A stretch of 64,000 nucleotides of DNA from Cylindrotheca closterium (lineage: Eukaryota; Bacillariophyta; Bacillariophyceae; Bacillariales; Bacillariaceae). Position 1 is the first letter of the stretch, and each line of letters begins with the position of its first letter. Below, in pieces: positions 41,440-50,352 of this stretch. The position numbers and the translations under genes were made by a program. The notes below the pieces were generated by a model, which was not told where the DNA came from, made no database searches, and worked only from the letters and a program-made list of their open reading frames with translations. Location of the stretch: positions 430,737-494,736 of the forward strand of contig CAKOGP040000446.1 of assembly GCA_933822405.4 (NCBI GenBank). The letters run 5' to 3'.

Positions 41440-42160
41440 CGTTCAATCTTTTGGGCGATTCGAAAATTGAGCATGTCATATGTCGGAAAGGAACTTCTGA
41501 TCGAAGTTACATCACTCGTAACAAATCAAAATCGTTAATCGAACGACGTGCGTGAATCTACGATCCACTCGAGAGTCATTATCAAATTAGGATGTTCTCC
41601 AAATGACGCACTTATTGCGTGGAGGTTGGACCCACGGGGTTAAAGCTGTGCGAATTTTGTGCTCAAATCGTTCAGTGAAAAAGGGACGACCCACTATGAG
41701 ACCACACGGAGCAAGAAAGGCAGATGATCAAAGACACGCAATAAACCAAGAATTTTAAATACAGCTGATGGAGGAAGTGAGAACAAGAAGAATGAATCTT
41801 GATGAAGTTGGATTCAACCAAAAACAGATGGAGACGGAACAAAGATAGATGTCAGTTCCGAGCCCCAGCACTCGTGACCTCCTACCGGTATGGTTGGCAA
41901 GGTTGGTGATCGTCATCGACTTTTGGAAGCAAGTGTTCTGCCTTCTTGAATTATCATGGATGATATTATCTAATGGCAAAAGAACTCCTCTGCTGCGTCA
42001 GTCGTACATGGAGCGCGCATTGCTTGTACTCTAGCTAGTACTTCAGTAATATCATCCCTTTCTTTTCCTACACTATGATTATAGTTGATAGTTTCATCAA
42101 TTTTACTGATGGACATGATTATATTTACATAATATATTATTGCATATCTTCTAGGCCTAT
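41440..42160. other. Intergenic, no supported gene
   Basis: This 721-bp spacer holds the CTTCTGATCG element near HA5, ACGACGTGCG just beyond it, and a TACCGGTA palindrome at 41883-41890. No gene is seen. Confidence 0.4.
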
Positions 42161-44071
42161 TCAATTCATATGTAAATGTTTCACAGGAGCCCCCGCTGGT
42201 GCTCGGCTTCTCTTGGTGGATTCATCATCATCAGATATCTTTGCGCAGTCCTGTTCCGGCGCTTCTTGTTGTCGCCTTGGTGGTACTGGTACTGGTACTG
42301 GTACTGGTACTGGTACTGGTTTTGGTTGGTGTTTGGACCATGAAAAGCCAATGGAATTCAACATTTCTTGCTTGGCTATGGACAACTTGCCCTTGGCCAT
42401 TTCCTTGCGTTGTTTGCTTACCCACTTGTAGAGGTTGCGATTGTTGTTGTTGTGGTTGCTGGAGGCTGCTGAAACTTCACAACTTCCAGTGCGCGCTTGG
42501 ATGGACTTGAGTTGTTGAAAGTTTTCGATCCATGGGTCAGCAGCACCACTACCACGACGACCAGTCTTGTTGGCTATTTGAGGATTGATCTGGCCTCCCT
42601 TGATGACGGTGATTCGCCATTGGAAACCAATTTGATTCAATCGTTCCATCTTGGCCTTGTTGAGAGTGCCCCGGGTCATTTGCTGGCGAATGCTGCAAAC
42701 CCAGACACCAAGCTTGGGGTTTTTCTTGTATCGTCTTGAGACGTTGCAGTGCCCATGTTCGCGCTTGAATTCGAGGAGGTCTCGGAACTTGGATTCCCAG
42801 CCACTGTCTTGTACCATTCTCAGATCTCTGACGTTGCCGCCGCCGCCTTCTTCGCCGGCAGCAAAGTGCAAGGGCGGGGCACATACGGATTGAGTTCGAT
42901 CGGATAAAGATTGAGTTCGGTTCTCATTGGCAGAATCATCCGATCCGTTTGCCTCATCCGATATGGGAGACATTGGTCTAGCAACCGAGTTATTGACTCG
43001 AATGTATTGTCCTGAGGAATCAGAATCGTTAGATCCAAAATTAGAGGGCATTCGTAGGTTGCTCTCGGAGCTTCTTCTAGAACCAGTGCCAGCACCATCT
43101 TGCTGCTGCTGTTGTTGTTGTTGTATGGTGCGAAAGGACGAAGAGTTAGCGTTGTTGTCGTTGCTGTTGCTGGTCGTTTGACCTGCTGCTCGTTGTTGTT
43201 GCGGTTGTTCTTGTTCGAGAGCTCTTCGAATTTCAATCTCGTTGAGTGCCCTTGCCCTCTCGAGTATTTTCTGCTTTTCCAAGGCTATGCGAAGAGCATG
43301 ATTGTTCTTATTTTGATGAGAGGTAGCACCACTAGCTTTGGGGTTATTGTTCGCACCAGCAAGGCTCAAGAGAAGCTGGGATTGCAAATCGGAATGATTG
43401 AGTCCACCCAGCGGTGTGCTGCTGGGTGAGAAATAAGAGTTGGCAGCAGTGCTGATGCTGTGATTGGTAGTAGCAGTAGTCTTTTGAGAGCTTGCTGCTG
43501 CTGCTGCTGGCTGTGGGCTCGCAAGAGATCGCAACAGCTGCGCTTGGAGGTTGGAATTCAAGCCACCCAGCGAATGGGTATTGGTAGCAGAAGTAGCAGT
43601 ATTATTAGTATTCGTGTTCATGCTTCTGCTACTGGTCTCACCATTCAACGATAACAGGGCACCAAGATTCAATGGACGCCTCGTTCTTTGCTGGCCATGA
43701 TGACGATGACGATGAGGATGTTCATGTTCATGACGGTGTGGCTGCAGAAGGGACTGAATCCGTTGTTGGTGTTGCTGCTGCTGTGGTTGCTGCTTCTGGT
43801 GCCGCTGCATTAACGACTGCAGCAATTGCAGCTCTCGCAATTGTTGGAGCTGCTGCTGCTGCTGCAGCTGCTGACTTGAAGAAGAAGAAGAAGTTTGGTG
43901 GTGGTGATGATGCTGCTGCTGATTCAAATAGTTGGCAAGAGGGAACGAGTGTTGTTGCTGATACAGGCTGCTACCAGTGGCATCAAAGCTACCGGTGGTT
44001 TGCAAACCAGCAGGTATCGTTCGTTGTTGATGCTGTTGTTGTCGTCGTTGTTGTTCATTTGGAGACTCCAT
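42161..44071 (-). CDS. Poly-Gln HA-domain protein HA6, longest member
   Basis: The product has 636 residues. The extra length comes from expanded low-complexity stretches (Gln, His, Ser, Asn, Thr) and from a duplicated segment: the L-G-G-L-N-S-x-L-Q block occurs twice (L-N-S-N-L-Q-A-Q-L-L-R-S-L-A and L-N-H-S-D-L-Q-S-Q-L-L-L-S-L-A). Both HA repeats are complete, through S-I-G-F-S-W; an insertion (G-R-R-G-S-G-A-A and S-N-H-N-N-N-N-R) interrupts the second. The tail has a (Pro-Val)n run encoded by a GGTACT microsatellite (42282-42320 on the plus strand). A CTTCTGATCA element lies about 77-86 bp upstream of the start. Confidence 0.8.
   Translation of the reverse strand: MESPNEQQRRQQQHQQRTIPAGLQTTGSFDATGSSLYQQQHSFPLANYLNQQQHHHHHQTSSSSSSQQLQQQQQLQQLRELQLLQSLMQRHQKQQPQQQQHQQRIQSLLQPHRHEHEHPHRHRHHGQQRTRRPLNLGALLSLNGETSSRSMNTNTNNTATSATNTHSLGGLNSNLQAQLLRSLASPQPAAAAASSQKTTATTNHSISTAANSYFSPSSTPLGGLNHSDLQSQLLLSLAGANNNPKASGATSHQNKNNHALRIALEKQKILERARALNEIEIRRALEQEQPQQQRAAGQTTSNSNDNNANSSSFRTIQQQQQQQQDGAGTGSRRSSESNLRMPSNFGSNDSDSSGQYIRVNNSVARPMSPISDEANGSDDSANENRTQSLSDRTQSVCAPPLHFAAGEEGGGGNVRDLRMVQDSGWESKFRDLLEFKREHGHCNVSRRYKKNPKLGVWVCSIRQQMTRGTLNKAKMERLNQIGFQWRITVIKGGQINPQIANKTGRRGSGAADPWIENFQQLKSIQARTGSCEVSAASSNHNNNNRNLYKWVSKQRKEMAKGKLSIAKQEMLNSIGFSWSKHQPKPVPVPVPVPVPVPPRRQQEAPEQDCAKISDDDESTKRSRAPAGAPVKHLHMN
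42282..42320. repeat. Coding GGTACT microsatellite in HA6
   Basis: About six and a half hexamer units encode the Pro-Val run near the C-terminus. Confidence 0.85.
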
Positions 44072-44147
44072 GTTGCTATACTTGCTTGCCTTTTTTTTAT
44101 TTTATTTTTTGTGGGAAACGGAGCGTTGCTTTGTTGAAATGACATAT

Positions 44148-44157
44148 CTTCTGATCA
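44148..44157. promoter_or_regulatory. CTTCTGATCA upstream element of HA6
   Basis: The same 10-mer or a one-base variant lies 55-125 bp upstream of HA2 (34718), HA5 (41494) and HA8 (47813, as its reverse complement), in the same orientation relative to each gene. It is not seen near HA3 or HA7. Confidence 0.45.
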
Positions 44158-44389
44158 AAAAATGAAGACTTTCGTTTAATGGATTCCAGATGATCCCACG
44201 CACGACGTGTCGGTGAAAATATGCCCATTTAACTCCGGACATCTGGTAATACTTGCTGGCGACTACCGACAATTTCTAAAAAGAAGCACACACAACATTT
44301 TTAAAAGAGTGAGAACTAATAGTTGCAAGCCACAAATACAGTATAAACAAGGATATCAATAGCAAAAGCTTTCAGAAGGGCAATGCTTC

Positions 44390-44475
44390 ATTCAATCTAT
44401 TTTATCTTGGCTATCTTGGCCTTGTTCACAAAGTCTCGGATCATTTGCTTGTGTAACATGGTCCATGCTTGAAAC
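44390..44475 (-). pseudogene. Degenerate HA-domain fragment
   Basis: The plus-strand text TTGGCCTTGTT...AAGTCTCGGATCATTTGCT matches intact members (TTGGCCTTGTTGAGAGTGCCTCGGGCCATTTGCT) with several differences and small indels. The frame is not open beyond it. A similar but weaker scrap occurs near 32935-32972. Both lie upstream of a longer family member (HA6 and HA1). Confidence 0.5.
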
Positions 44476-45131
44476 TGGAGGAATGTTGAATTTTCGTGGG
44501 ATCAAATGGCACAGGCACTCCAGTTTTGGCTTTGTTCTCTAGTGCGAAAACGGTTGCAGATCAGACTATTTGGCGTCACCATTTGCATCCTAATTTGGTA
44601 CATTTTCATGGGACCAACTCACAAAGATACTGGTATAGAGTAACTTGTTACACCGCGAACACTTCTATCTAGCAGACACTATTTCACGTCACCTTTTGCA
44701 ATTCGGTTTGTGTACAATACAGCAGGTTCGATAGCGCTCCTTCGCTTCTTTTCGACCCGCGGGATCCAATCACACAAGATTCGAACGTCTTGTCAGAACA
44801 ATGAATGGTCAACAGTGGATTCCATTTCATTCCCAACTTAAGAGCACGTACGTACGCACTTGATGATGACGATCAAGGTCAGTAGAAAATCTCTGTAGAC
44901 TCGATCAGAAGTTCGTTTGATCAGAAGTGATTTTGAGAAGCGCTACATATATTACGACGTGTAGTCGGCAGTGACGACTCGACATGACATACAGCTGATA
45001 TGGAATGTGACTACGTATATTTGCATCATCAATTCGCCAAACCTCTAATTGAGAATCCATCTGTTCGAATTTGCAACACGGTCCTGGAAGTTGTTCCTAC
45101 TCTACAAACTGACGTAGGATGACGCGGTTGT
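44476..45131. other. Spacer, no supported gene
   Basis: This 656-bp stretch lies between the HA relic and repeat copy 2. Two GATCAGAAG elements (44902-44911 and 44919-44928) match the family upstream motif and could have belonged to HA7 before the repeat was placed between them. Confidence 0.4.
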
Positions 45132-45692
45132 AACGAGGAGTTTTTATAGTAACTCTATTATCTATGAAAGCAAACATCCAGCGGCAGTCAAGCACCAACC
45201 ATGTTGCCTGATTACTGGTACTGTGACGCAGTATGGCTCATATGTTGCCGTTTGACTACACTGCTTGCATCTTCTCTGTATGGAGTCGGAGCGATTCCTT
45301 GGTGACATACTTCACCTGTGGACAATTTCTCGCATCCACTCTCTTCGAATCTCCATCTTCATGCCAAAGCTTCAGGGCGTCTCGCAGTTTTGTTTGCTCT
45401 TTTGGGTGCTCGTAAAGATAGTTGTACTCCTTTTTACTTTACCTAGCTGTCGCCTGTCACTATCGTCAAAAAGTGTCGGATTTCTGATATCTGTACATTT
45501 ATAGAGCAAAAATTACGTACTCAGATTTTACATATCGACTCACATAACGTAGGTTACAGCTGGTTTATGTGTTAAACATTCAATTTTTTGAGTTAGAAAT
45601 CTTTCCAATGACGTCGAAGTACGTCAACTCAATCGACCACTTCACACTTAACGATTTTGAAAGAAATGAATGACGTCGGTTAGTAGTTAGCG
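45132..45692 (-). repeat. Duplicated segment, copy 2 (longer copy)
   Basis: These 561 bp are the reverse complement of copy 1 (37650-38081), with 127 extra bases at about 45280-45406. On the minus strand a frame of about 60 codons (45438-45256) runs through the extra bases and ends M-Q-A-V-stop; it reads L-R-D-A-L-K-L-W-H-E-D-G and Y-V-T-K-E-S-L-R-L. In copy 1 the same flanking frame leads instead into C-K-Q-C. The openness across the 127 bases suggests copy 1 suffered a deletion. The segment ends 88 bp before the HA7 start. Confidence 0.85.
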
Positions 45693-45779
45693 ATGCCTGC
45701 AAAAAACCGTTTCGATCGAACAAAATTTCAACACTCATCCCACATAAAGAAGTAGTAGTGTTATCGCAAGAAGACGACG

Positions 45780-47222
45780 ATGAACGAAACCCAAATACAT
45801 CCATCCAGCCCGCTTGTGAGAATGGAAACTCTGCATAGTTTGTGTTATCAGAATAATAACAATGGCAGCCCAAGCATGGCACAGCAGCAGCGCAATCATC
45901 AGATTCCTCTTGCAAGCTATTTGAATCATCGAAATCACGATTCAAATCAGAATCATCATCTTTCTCAGCAGAATCAGCTTCCATCACAGCCACAGTCACA
46001 GTCACAGTCACAGCTGCAGCAATTGCAACTCTTGCAATCCTTGCAATCCTTGCAATCCTTACTGCAACAGCCACAGCCACAGATTCATCAGAAGCACCCT
46101 CAAGAGTTCAATGCTCAATCCTTGTTTGGTGGTCAGCAAAGAACACAAACACAAGCAACACCAACAACAACACCAACAACAACAACAACAATGAACACAT
46201 TACCAGCATCATGGCAGCTTCATGATTCCCTGAGGCCAATCCTAAATGGGCTTTCTCCTTCTTCTCTGGCTGCTTTGAGTCCAGAGCTGCAATCTCAATT
46301 GCTCCTATGTCTTGCCAATCCTAGTAAGAATAGCACGGACCTCTTTCGAGCCCTTGAAAAACAAAGCGTTTTGGAGCGAGCCAGAGCACTGAACGAAATG
46401 GAAATTCGAAGGGCTCTGGAACGAGAACATCAACAACAATTGCAACAGCAGCAACAACAACAAGCTTTTATTCCTACTCTCACATCTAGGAGATTGTCAC
46501 CGTCCTCGGATGAGAACAAGTCAGACAACTCTCAAGCTGATCATCATTCTAGAGCCCAGTCCTCATCTGCATCCGCCGCCGCCTCCTTGCCCTTTTCCAC
46601 TATTGGCGGCGAAAGCGTGACGGATTTGAGAATGGTTCAAGACAGCACTTGGGAATCTCGCTTTAAAGATCTCGTGCAGTTCAAACAAGAACATGGACAC
46701 TGCAATGTACCCAGACGATACAAAGCTAACCCCAAACTTGGTGTTTGGGTCTGCAGTATTCGTCAGCAAATGGCCCGAGGAACTCTCAACAAGGCCAAGA
46801 TGGAGCGTTTAAACGAACTTGACTTTCAGTGGCGAATCACCGTCATCAAGGGAGGCCAGATCAATCCTCAAATCGCCAACCGAAACAAGAGTAGTAGTAG
46901 TGATCCATGGATGGAACACTTTCAACACCTCAAATCCATCAAGGAGCGTACTGGAGAGTGCTCTCCTCCTGTCCCCGCTACCACCCATCGCAAGTTGACC
47001 AAGTGGATGGACAGACAACGAAGGGAAAGGAACAAGGGTAGGCTATCGAAGGAAAAGCAAAAAAAGTTGAATTCGATTGGTTTCCAATGGAACGTGGTGC
47101 CAGATGGAAAACGAAGAGCACCACCACCACCACAACAACAACAACGAGATGAAGAAGGTAGCGAGGCCAAGATGATATCCGATGATGATTGTCCTAGTGA
47201 AGGATCTTCTGTACGTTTTTAA
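45780..47222 (+). CDS. Poly-Gln HA-domain protein HA7, intact, plus strand
   Basis: The product has 480 residues. The family blocks are A-S-Y-L-N-H, Gln/Ser-Gln repeats, L-Q-L-L-Q-S-L-Q-S-L, L-S-P-E-L-Q-S-Q-L-L, A-L-N-E-M-E-I-R-R-A-L, V-T-D-L-R-M-V-Q-D-S-T-W and two HA repeats. Like HA3 it lacks the S-D-S-S-G-Q-Y-I block, in keeping with their shared upstream repeat. The first HA repeat is almost identical in DNA sequence to HA8 (46635-46880 against 48864-49110). The second ends S-I-G-F-Q-W and is followed by a 40-residue Pro/Gln/acidic tail. Confidence 0.8.
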   Translation: MNETQIHPSSPLVRMETLHSLCYQNNNNGSPSMAQQQRNHQIPLASYLNHRNHDSNQNHHLSQQNQLPSQPQSQSQSQLQQLQLLQSLQSLQSLLQQPQPQIHQKHPQEFNAQSLFGGQQRTQTQATPTTTPTTTTTMNTLPASWQLHDSLRPILNGLSPSSLAALSPELQSQLLLCLANPSKNSTDLFRALEKQSVLERARALNEMEIRRALEREHQQQLQQQQQQQAFIPTLTSRRLSPSSDENKSDNSQADHHSRAQSSSASAAASLPFSTIGGESVTDLRMVQDSTWESRFKDLVQFKQEHGHCNVPRRYKANPKLGVWVCSIRQQMARGTLNKAKMERLNELDFQWRITVIKGGQINPQIANRNKSSSSDPWMEHFQHLKSIKERTGECSPPVPATTHRKLTKWMDRQRRERNKGRLSKEKQKKLNSIGFQWNVVPDGKRRAPPPPQQQQRDEEGSEAKMISDDDCPSEGSSVRF

Positions 47223-47946
47223 TACATGCACATATTAACACAAACACGATAAAGCAATCATGATGTATAATGTAACATTTTCAAATAATACCTGTCCATT
47301 TGTAATTTAATAATAGTCCTACAGCAGCATTACAGTATCGAATAACATGTATAGCAAGTATGCCACTGGCCATGGACCACGACCATTTTTCGATCACTCA
47401 CTCACCACTCACTCTCTCCATGATGACAGCCAGAACCTGGTGGTTCTGGCTGGCATACGTGCTAGTAGAGGCTCCTCTAGAACAGAATTCTCCAACATGA
47501 GGAGGTGGCTCGAACCGGTACCTGGTACTGCTACTGTTGTCAGTGGTATTGCTTGTCACCTGTCACCAATAGATCAGATCTGTTTTAGGTCAGCTGGCAG
47601 GCGTCACGAACTGTGAAAACACTATGTCGGCCGGCACTAAATTCTTTTGTAAACCGCAAAAAAGACGTCACCAAAGCATTTCAAAAGCCAGCATTGTCCA
47701 TTATGGGTCATGCTGGTCGAACCTCCCACGTGGCTTGCATCGGTTCGGTTTGTCCACAAGCGCGAGCGCGAGGAGTAAAAGCATGTCATCTTCGTGGCAG
47801 AGCCGGTTCTCTTGATCAGAAGCTGTTGAAACCGGAGGGAGAAATCAGAAATTCAAATTGCGGAAGGTCGCTTGAAATTAGTGAAAGGTCGCTTGAAAAC
47901 GATTGAAACTTTATCTAAACTGAAACTATTTTCAGTATATTACGGT
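47223..47946. other. Intergenic, HA8 promoter side
   Basis: This 724-bp spacer has no supported gene. TGATCAGAAG at 47813-47822 matches the family upstream element, 125 bp before the HA8 ATG. Confidence 0.4.
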
Positions 47947-49323
47947 ATGAACGAACGAATGAACGAAGGAAATCACGAAGGACATGAACATCCTACAAAC
48001 CTGTCGCTAGACGCTCTGCACAGCCTCTATGGGAGCACACAACAAGAACAGCAGCAGCCTCTTCTTGCGGGCTACTTGAATCAAGCGTCGAATGATCAGC
48101 ATCCAGCACAGCTGCAGCAATTGCAGCTCTTGCAGTCGTTGATGCAGCAGCAACAACAACAGCAGCAACAGCATCCGACTCAGAACCACCAGTTCCATGC
48201 ACCCCTCCTGCAGCCATATGCTCAGCAGGCAACGACGCGGTCCTTGAACTTTGACTCCATACGATCGGCGGCACCCGCCACCAGTGGGGTTTCACCCACA
48301 TCACTGGGTCGTTTCAATTCAGACCTGCAAGCACAGCTGCTTCGATCATTGTCAAACCCACCAGCAAGCTCTCAAAAGAACAATGCTCTTCGCATAGCCT
48401 TGGAAAAGCACAGCATTTTGGAAAGGGCTAGAGCACTCAATGAGATTGAAATCAGAAGAGCTCTAGGACAAGAGCCAGCAGCAGCAGCAGCACAACAAGG
48501 TCAAAGCCAAAGTCAAAGTCAAGCAGCTTCGCTAGGAATATTAGCTCAACTGAACTCATCTTTGTTTGGCATCATTCAGCGAGAAGGGAGTGGTGCAGGA
48601 AGCTCGGGGAGCAATCAAATGCCCTCATCATTTGGATCCAATGATTCTGACTCGTCAGGTCAATACATTCAAATAGACACGGTTGCCAGACCAATGTCGC
48701 CAATCTCGGACGAGGCAAACGGCTCGGATGATTCTGCCAATGATAACACCACCAGAGATCGAGGTACTACTACTCAATCATCATCCTTGTCTGCCCCCTT
48801 GCACTTTGCTGCTGCTGCGTCTGCTGCAGGCGAAGAAGGCAGCAATGTCAGGGATCTGAGAATGGTTCAAGACAGCACTTGGGAATCTCGCTTTAAAGAT
48901 CTCGTGCAGTTCAAACAAGAACATGGACACTGCAATGTACCCAGACGATACAAAGCTAACCCCAAACTTGGTGTTTGGGTCTGCAGTGTACGCCAACAAA
49001 TGGCCCGAGGCACTCTCAACAAGGCGAAGATGGAGCGTTTAAACGAACTTGACTTTCAGTGGCGAATCACCGTCATCAAGGGAGGCCAGATCAATCCTCA
49101 AATCGCCAAGAGTGATCAATGGATTGAAAACTTTCAACACCTCAAATCCATCAAGGAGCGTACTGGAGAGTGCGCTGTGGTCCCCGCTACCAATCGCAAA
49201 CTGTGCAAATGGATCGACAGACAACGGAGGGAAATGAACAAGGGCAAGCTACCAATGGAAAAGCAAGAAAAGTTGAACTCCATTGGTTTCCAATGGAAAC
49301 CAGCTTCGGTATCAGTGGAGTGA
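47947..49323 (+). CDS. Poly-Gln HA-domain protein HA8, intact, plus strand
   Basis: The product has 458 residues from the ATG at 47947; a second ATG four codons on is equally plausible. The full layout is present: A-L-H-S-L-Y-G-S-T, A-G-Y-L-N-Q-A-S-N, Gln run, R-S-L-N-F-D-S, F-N-S-D-L-Q-A-Q-L-L, A-L-N-E-I-E-I-R-R-A-L, S-D-S-S-G-Q-Y-I, M-S-P-I-S-D-E-A-N and two HA repeats ending W-K-P-A-S-V-S-V-E. The outer parts and the 3' flank resemble HA2, while the first HA repeat resembles HA7 almost base for base, so the gene looks mosaic. A GAGT tetranucleotide run (49318-49337) overlaps the stop codon. Confidence 0.82.
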   Translation: MNERMNEGNHEGHEHPTNLSLDALHSLYGSTQQEQQQPLLAGYLNQASNDQHPAQLQQLQLLQSLMQQQQQQQQQHPTQNHQFHAPLLQPYAQQATTRSLNFDSIRSAAPATSGVSPTSLGRFNSDLQAQLLRSLSNPPASSQKNNALRIALEKHSILERARALNEIEIRRALGQEPAAAAAQQGQSQSQSQAASLGILAQLNSSLFGIIQREGSGAGSSGSNQMPSSFGSNDSDSSGQYIQIDTVARPMSPISDEANGSDDSANDNTTRDRGTTTQSSSLSAPLHFAAAASAAGEEGSNVRDLRMVQDSTWESRFKDLVQFKQEHGHCNVPRRYKANPKLGVWVCSVRQQMARGTLNKAKMERLNELDFQWRITVIKGGQINPQIAKSDQWIENFQHLKSIKERTGECAVVPATNRKLCKWIDRQRREMNKGKLPMEKQEKLNSIGFQWKPASVSVE

Positions 49324-50352
49324 GTGAGTGAGTGAGTAAAGGAACTCTATTATAGAAAATGGTAACAACACCTGTTATTGTATCTATTTTTATTGTTATC
49401 TACCACATGGTACATTGCTATCATGAATGAATGGCAGAGTAGCATTACGGCACTGCATTTCAAGTACGGGTATTCAATTTACTCCCGCCCATCACGATCA
49501 AGCGCGACCCAATTTCACTTGTGCAATAATTGGACACCATTCTCCGTATGGGATCATCTCTGTGGGACCACTCTGTAATTTGAACCCGCGGGTTGTAAAC
49601 TTATTTAGTTTCTTCGGAGTTGCAGGGATCGTGCGTCAGTCCGTCAAACATACCGTAGTGACAGCTGGCATGTCATGTCAGCTGTCTGTCATTGCATACG
49701 ATTGACTGACTGACTCAATAGAATAGTCGGCACATCCTGTGTACCGTACCAGTACCACCTTACCTACACCGTACCTACACCGTACCGGTACATTATATGT
49801 GGAATGTTACGAAAGTAACATAAATACCGTACCGTTGTACTCTTGAGGGACAGCTGCCAGCTGTCTGTCATTCCATACGACTGACTCACCCGTCTGCAAG
49901 CAATCCAACTCTGTTGTACCATGGTACCCGGTAGTACCAGGTATCTTGCAACGTACCTCAGGGCAAAACTATCGTACGGTACGTGGTACTTGATTGAGAA
50001 AGTCATCTAGGTAGGTTATGTGGTACTCATCCTCAATAGCTGCCTTTCTCAAAAACTAGGACAGTACTGTAGTTTATGAAATCATGATTGCCATACTAAC
50101 AACTTCTGGTAGTCATGCATGCATGGCCATCGAATTGATGTAGAAAATGGCTGGCGGGGGAGAAGTGCTGAATCGAGTCGGTCCCAATACTATGTTATTC
50201 TCCAATTTTCTACTGATAATGGTGGTGATCGATTCAAGTGTACAAATAGAAGGTTACTTTGTCTTGCTAAGTTGCTCCATCCTCGTATTCATCCATGATA
50301 TAGCACTGCCAATAATGATTTCTTAAGCTGCCTTTATTTCTTCATTTCTTGT
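49324..50352. other. 1-kb spacer rich in GTACC motifs and short repeats
   Basis: No gene is supported. CAGCTGTCTGTCATTGCATACGA at about 49679-49701 recurs with one change at 49858-49880, both followed by GACTGACTC-like sequence. Between and around them GTACC/GGTAC units are dense (49738-49790 and 49917-49990), including a TACCGGTA palindrome at 49783. Confidence 0.5.
49679..49880. repeat. Pair of about 30-bp direct repeats flanking GTACC-rich sequence
   Basis: The two copies begin at about 49679 and 49858. Each is preceded by a GACAGCTG palindromic element, so each forms a small CAGCTG-containing inverted structure. Confidence 0.55.
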
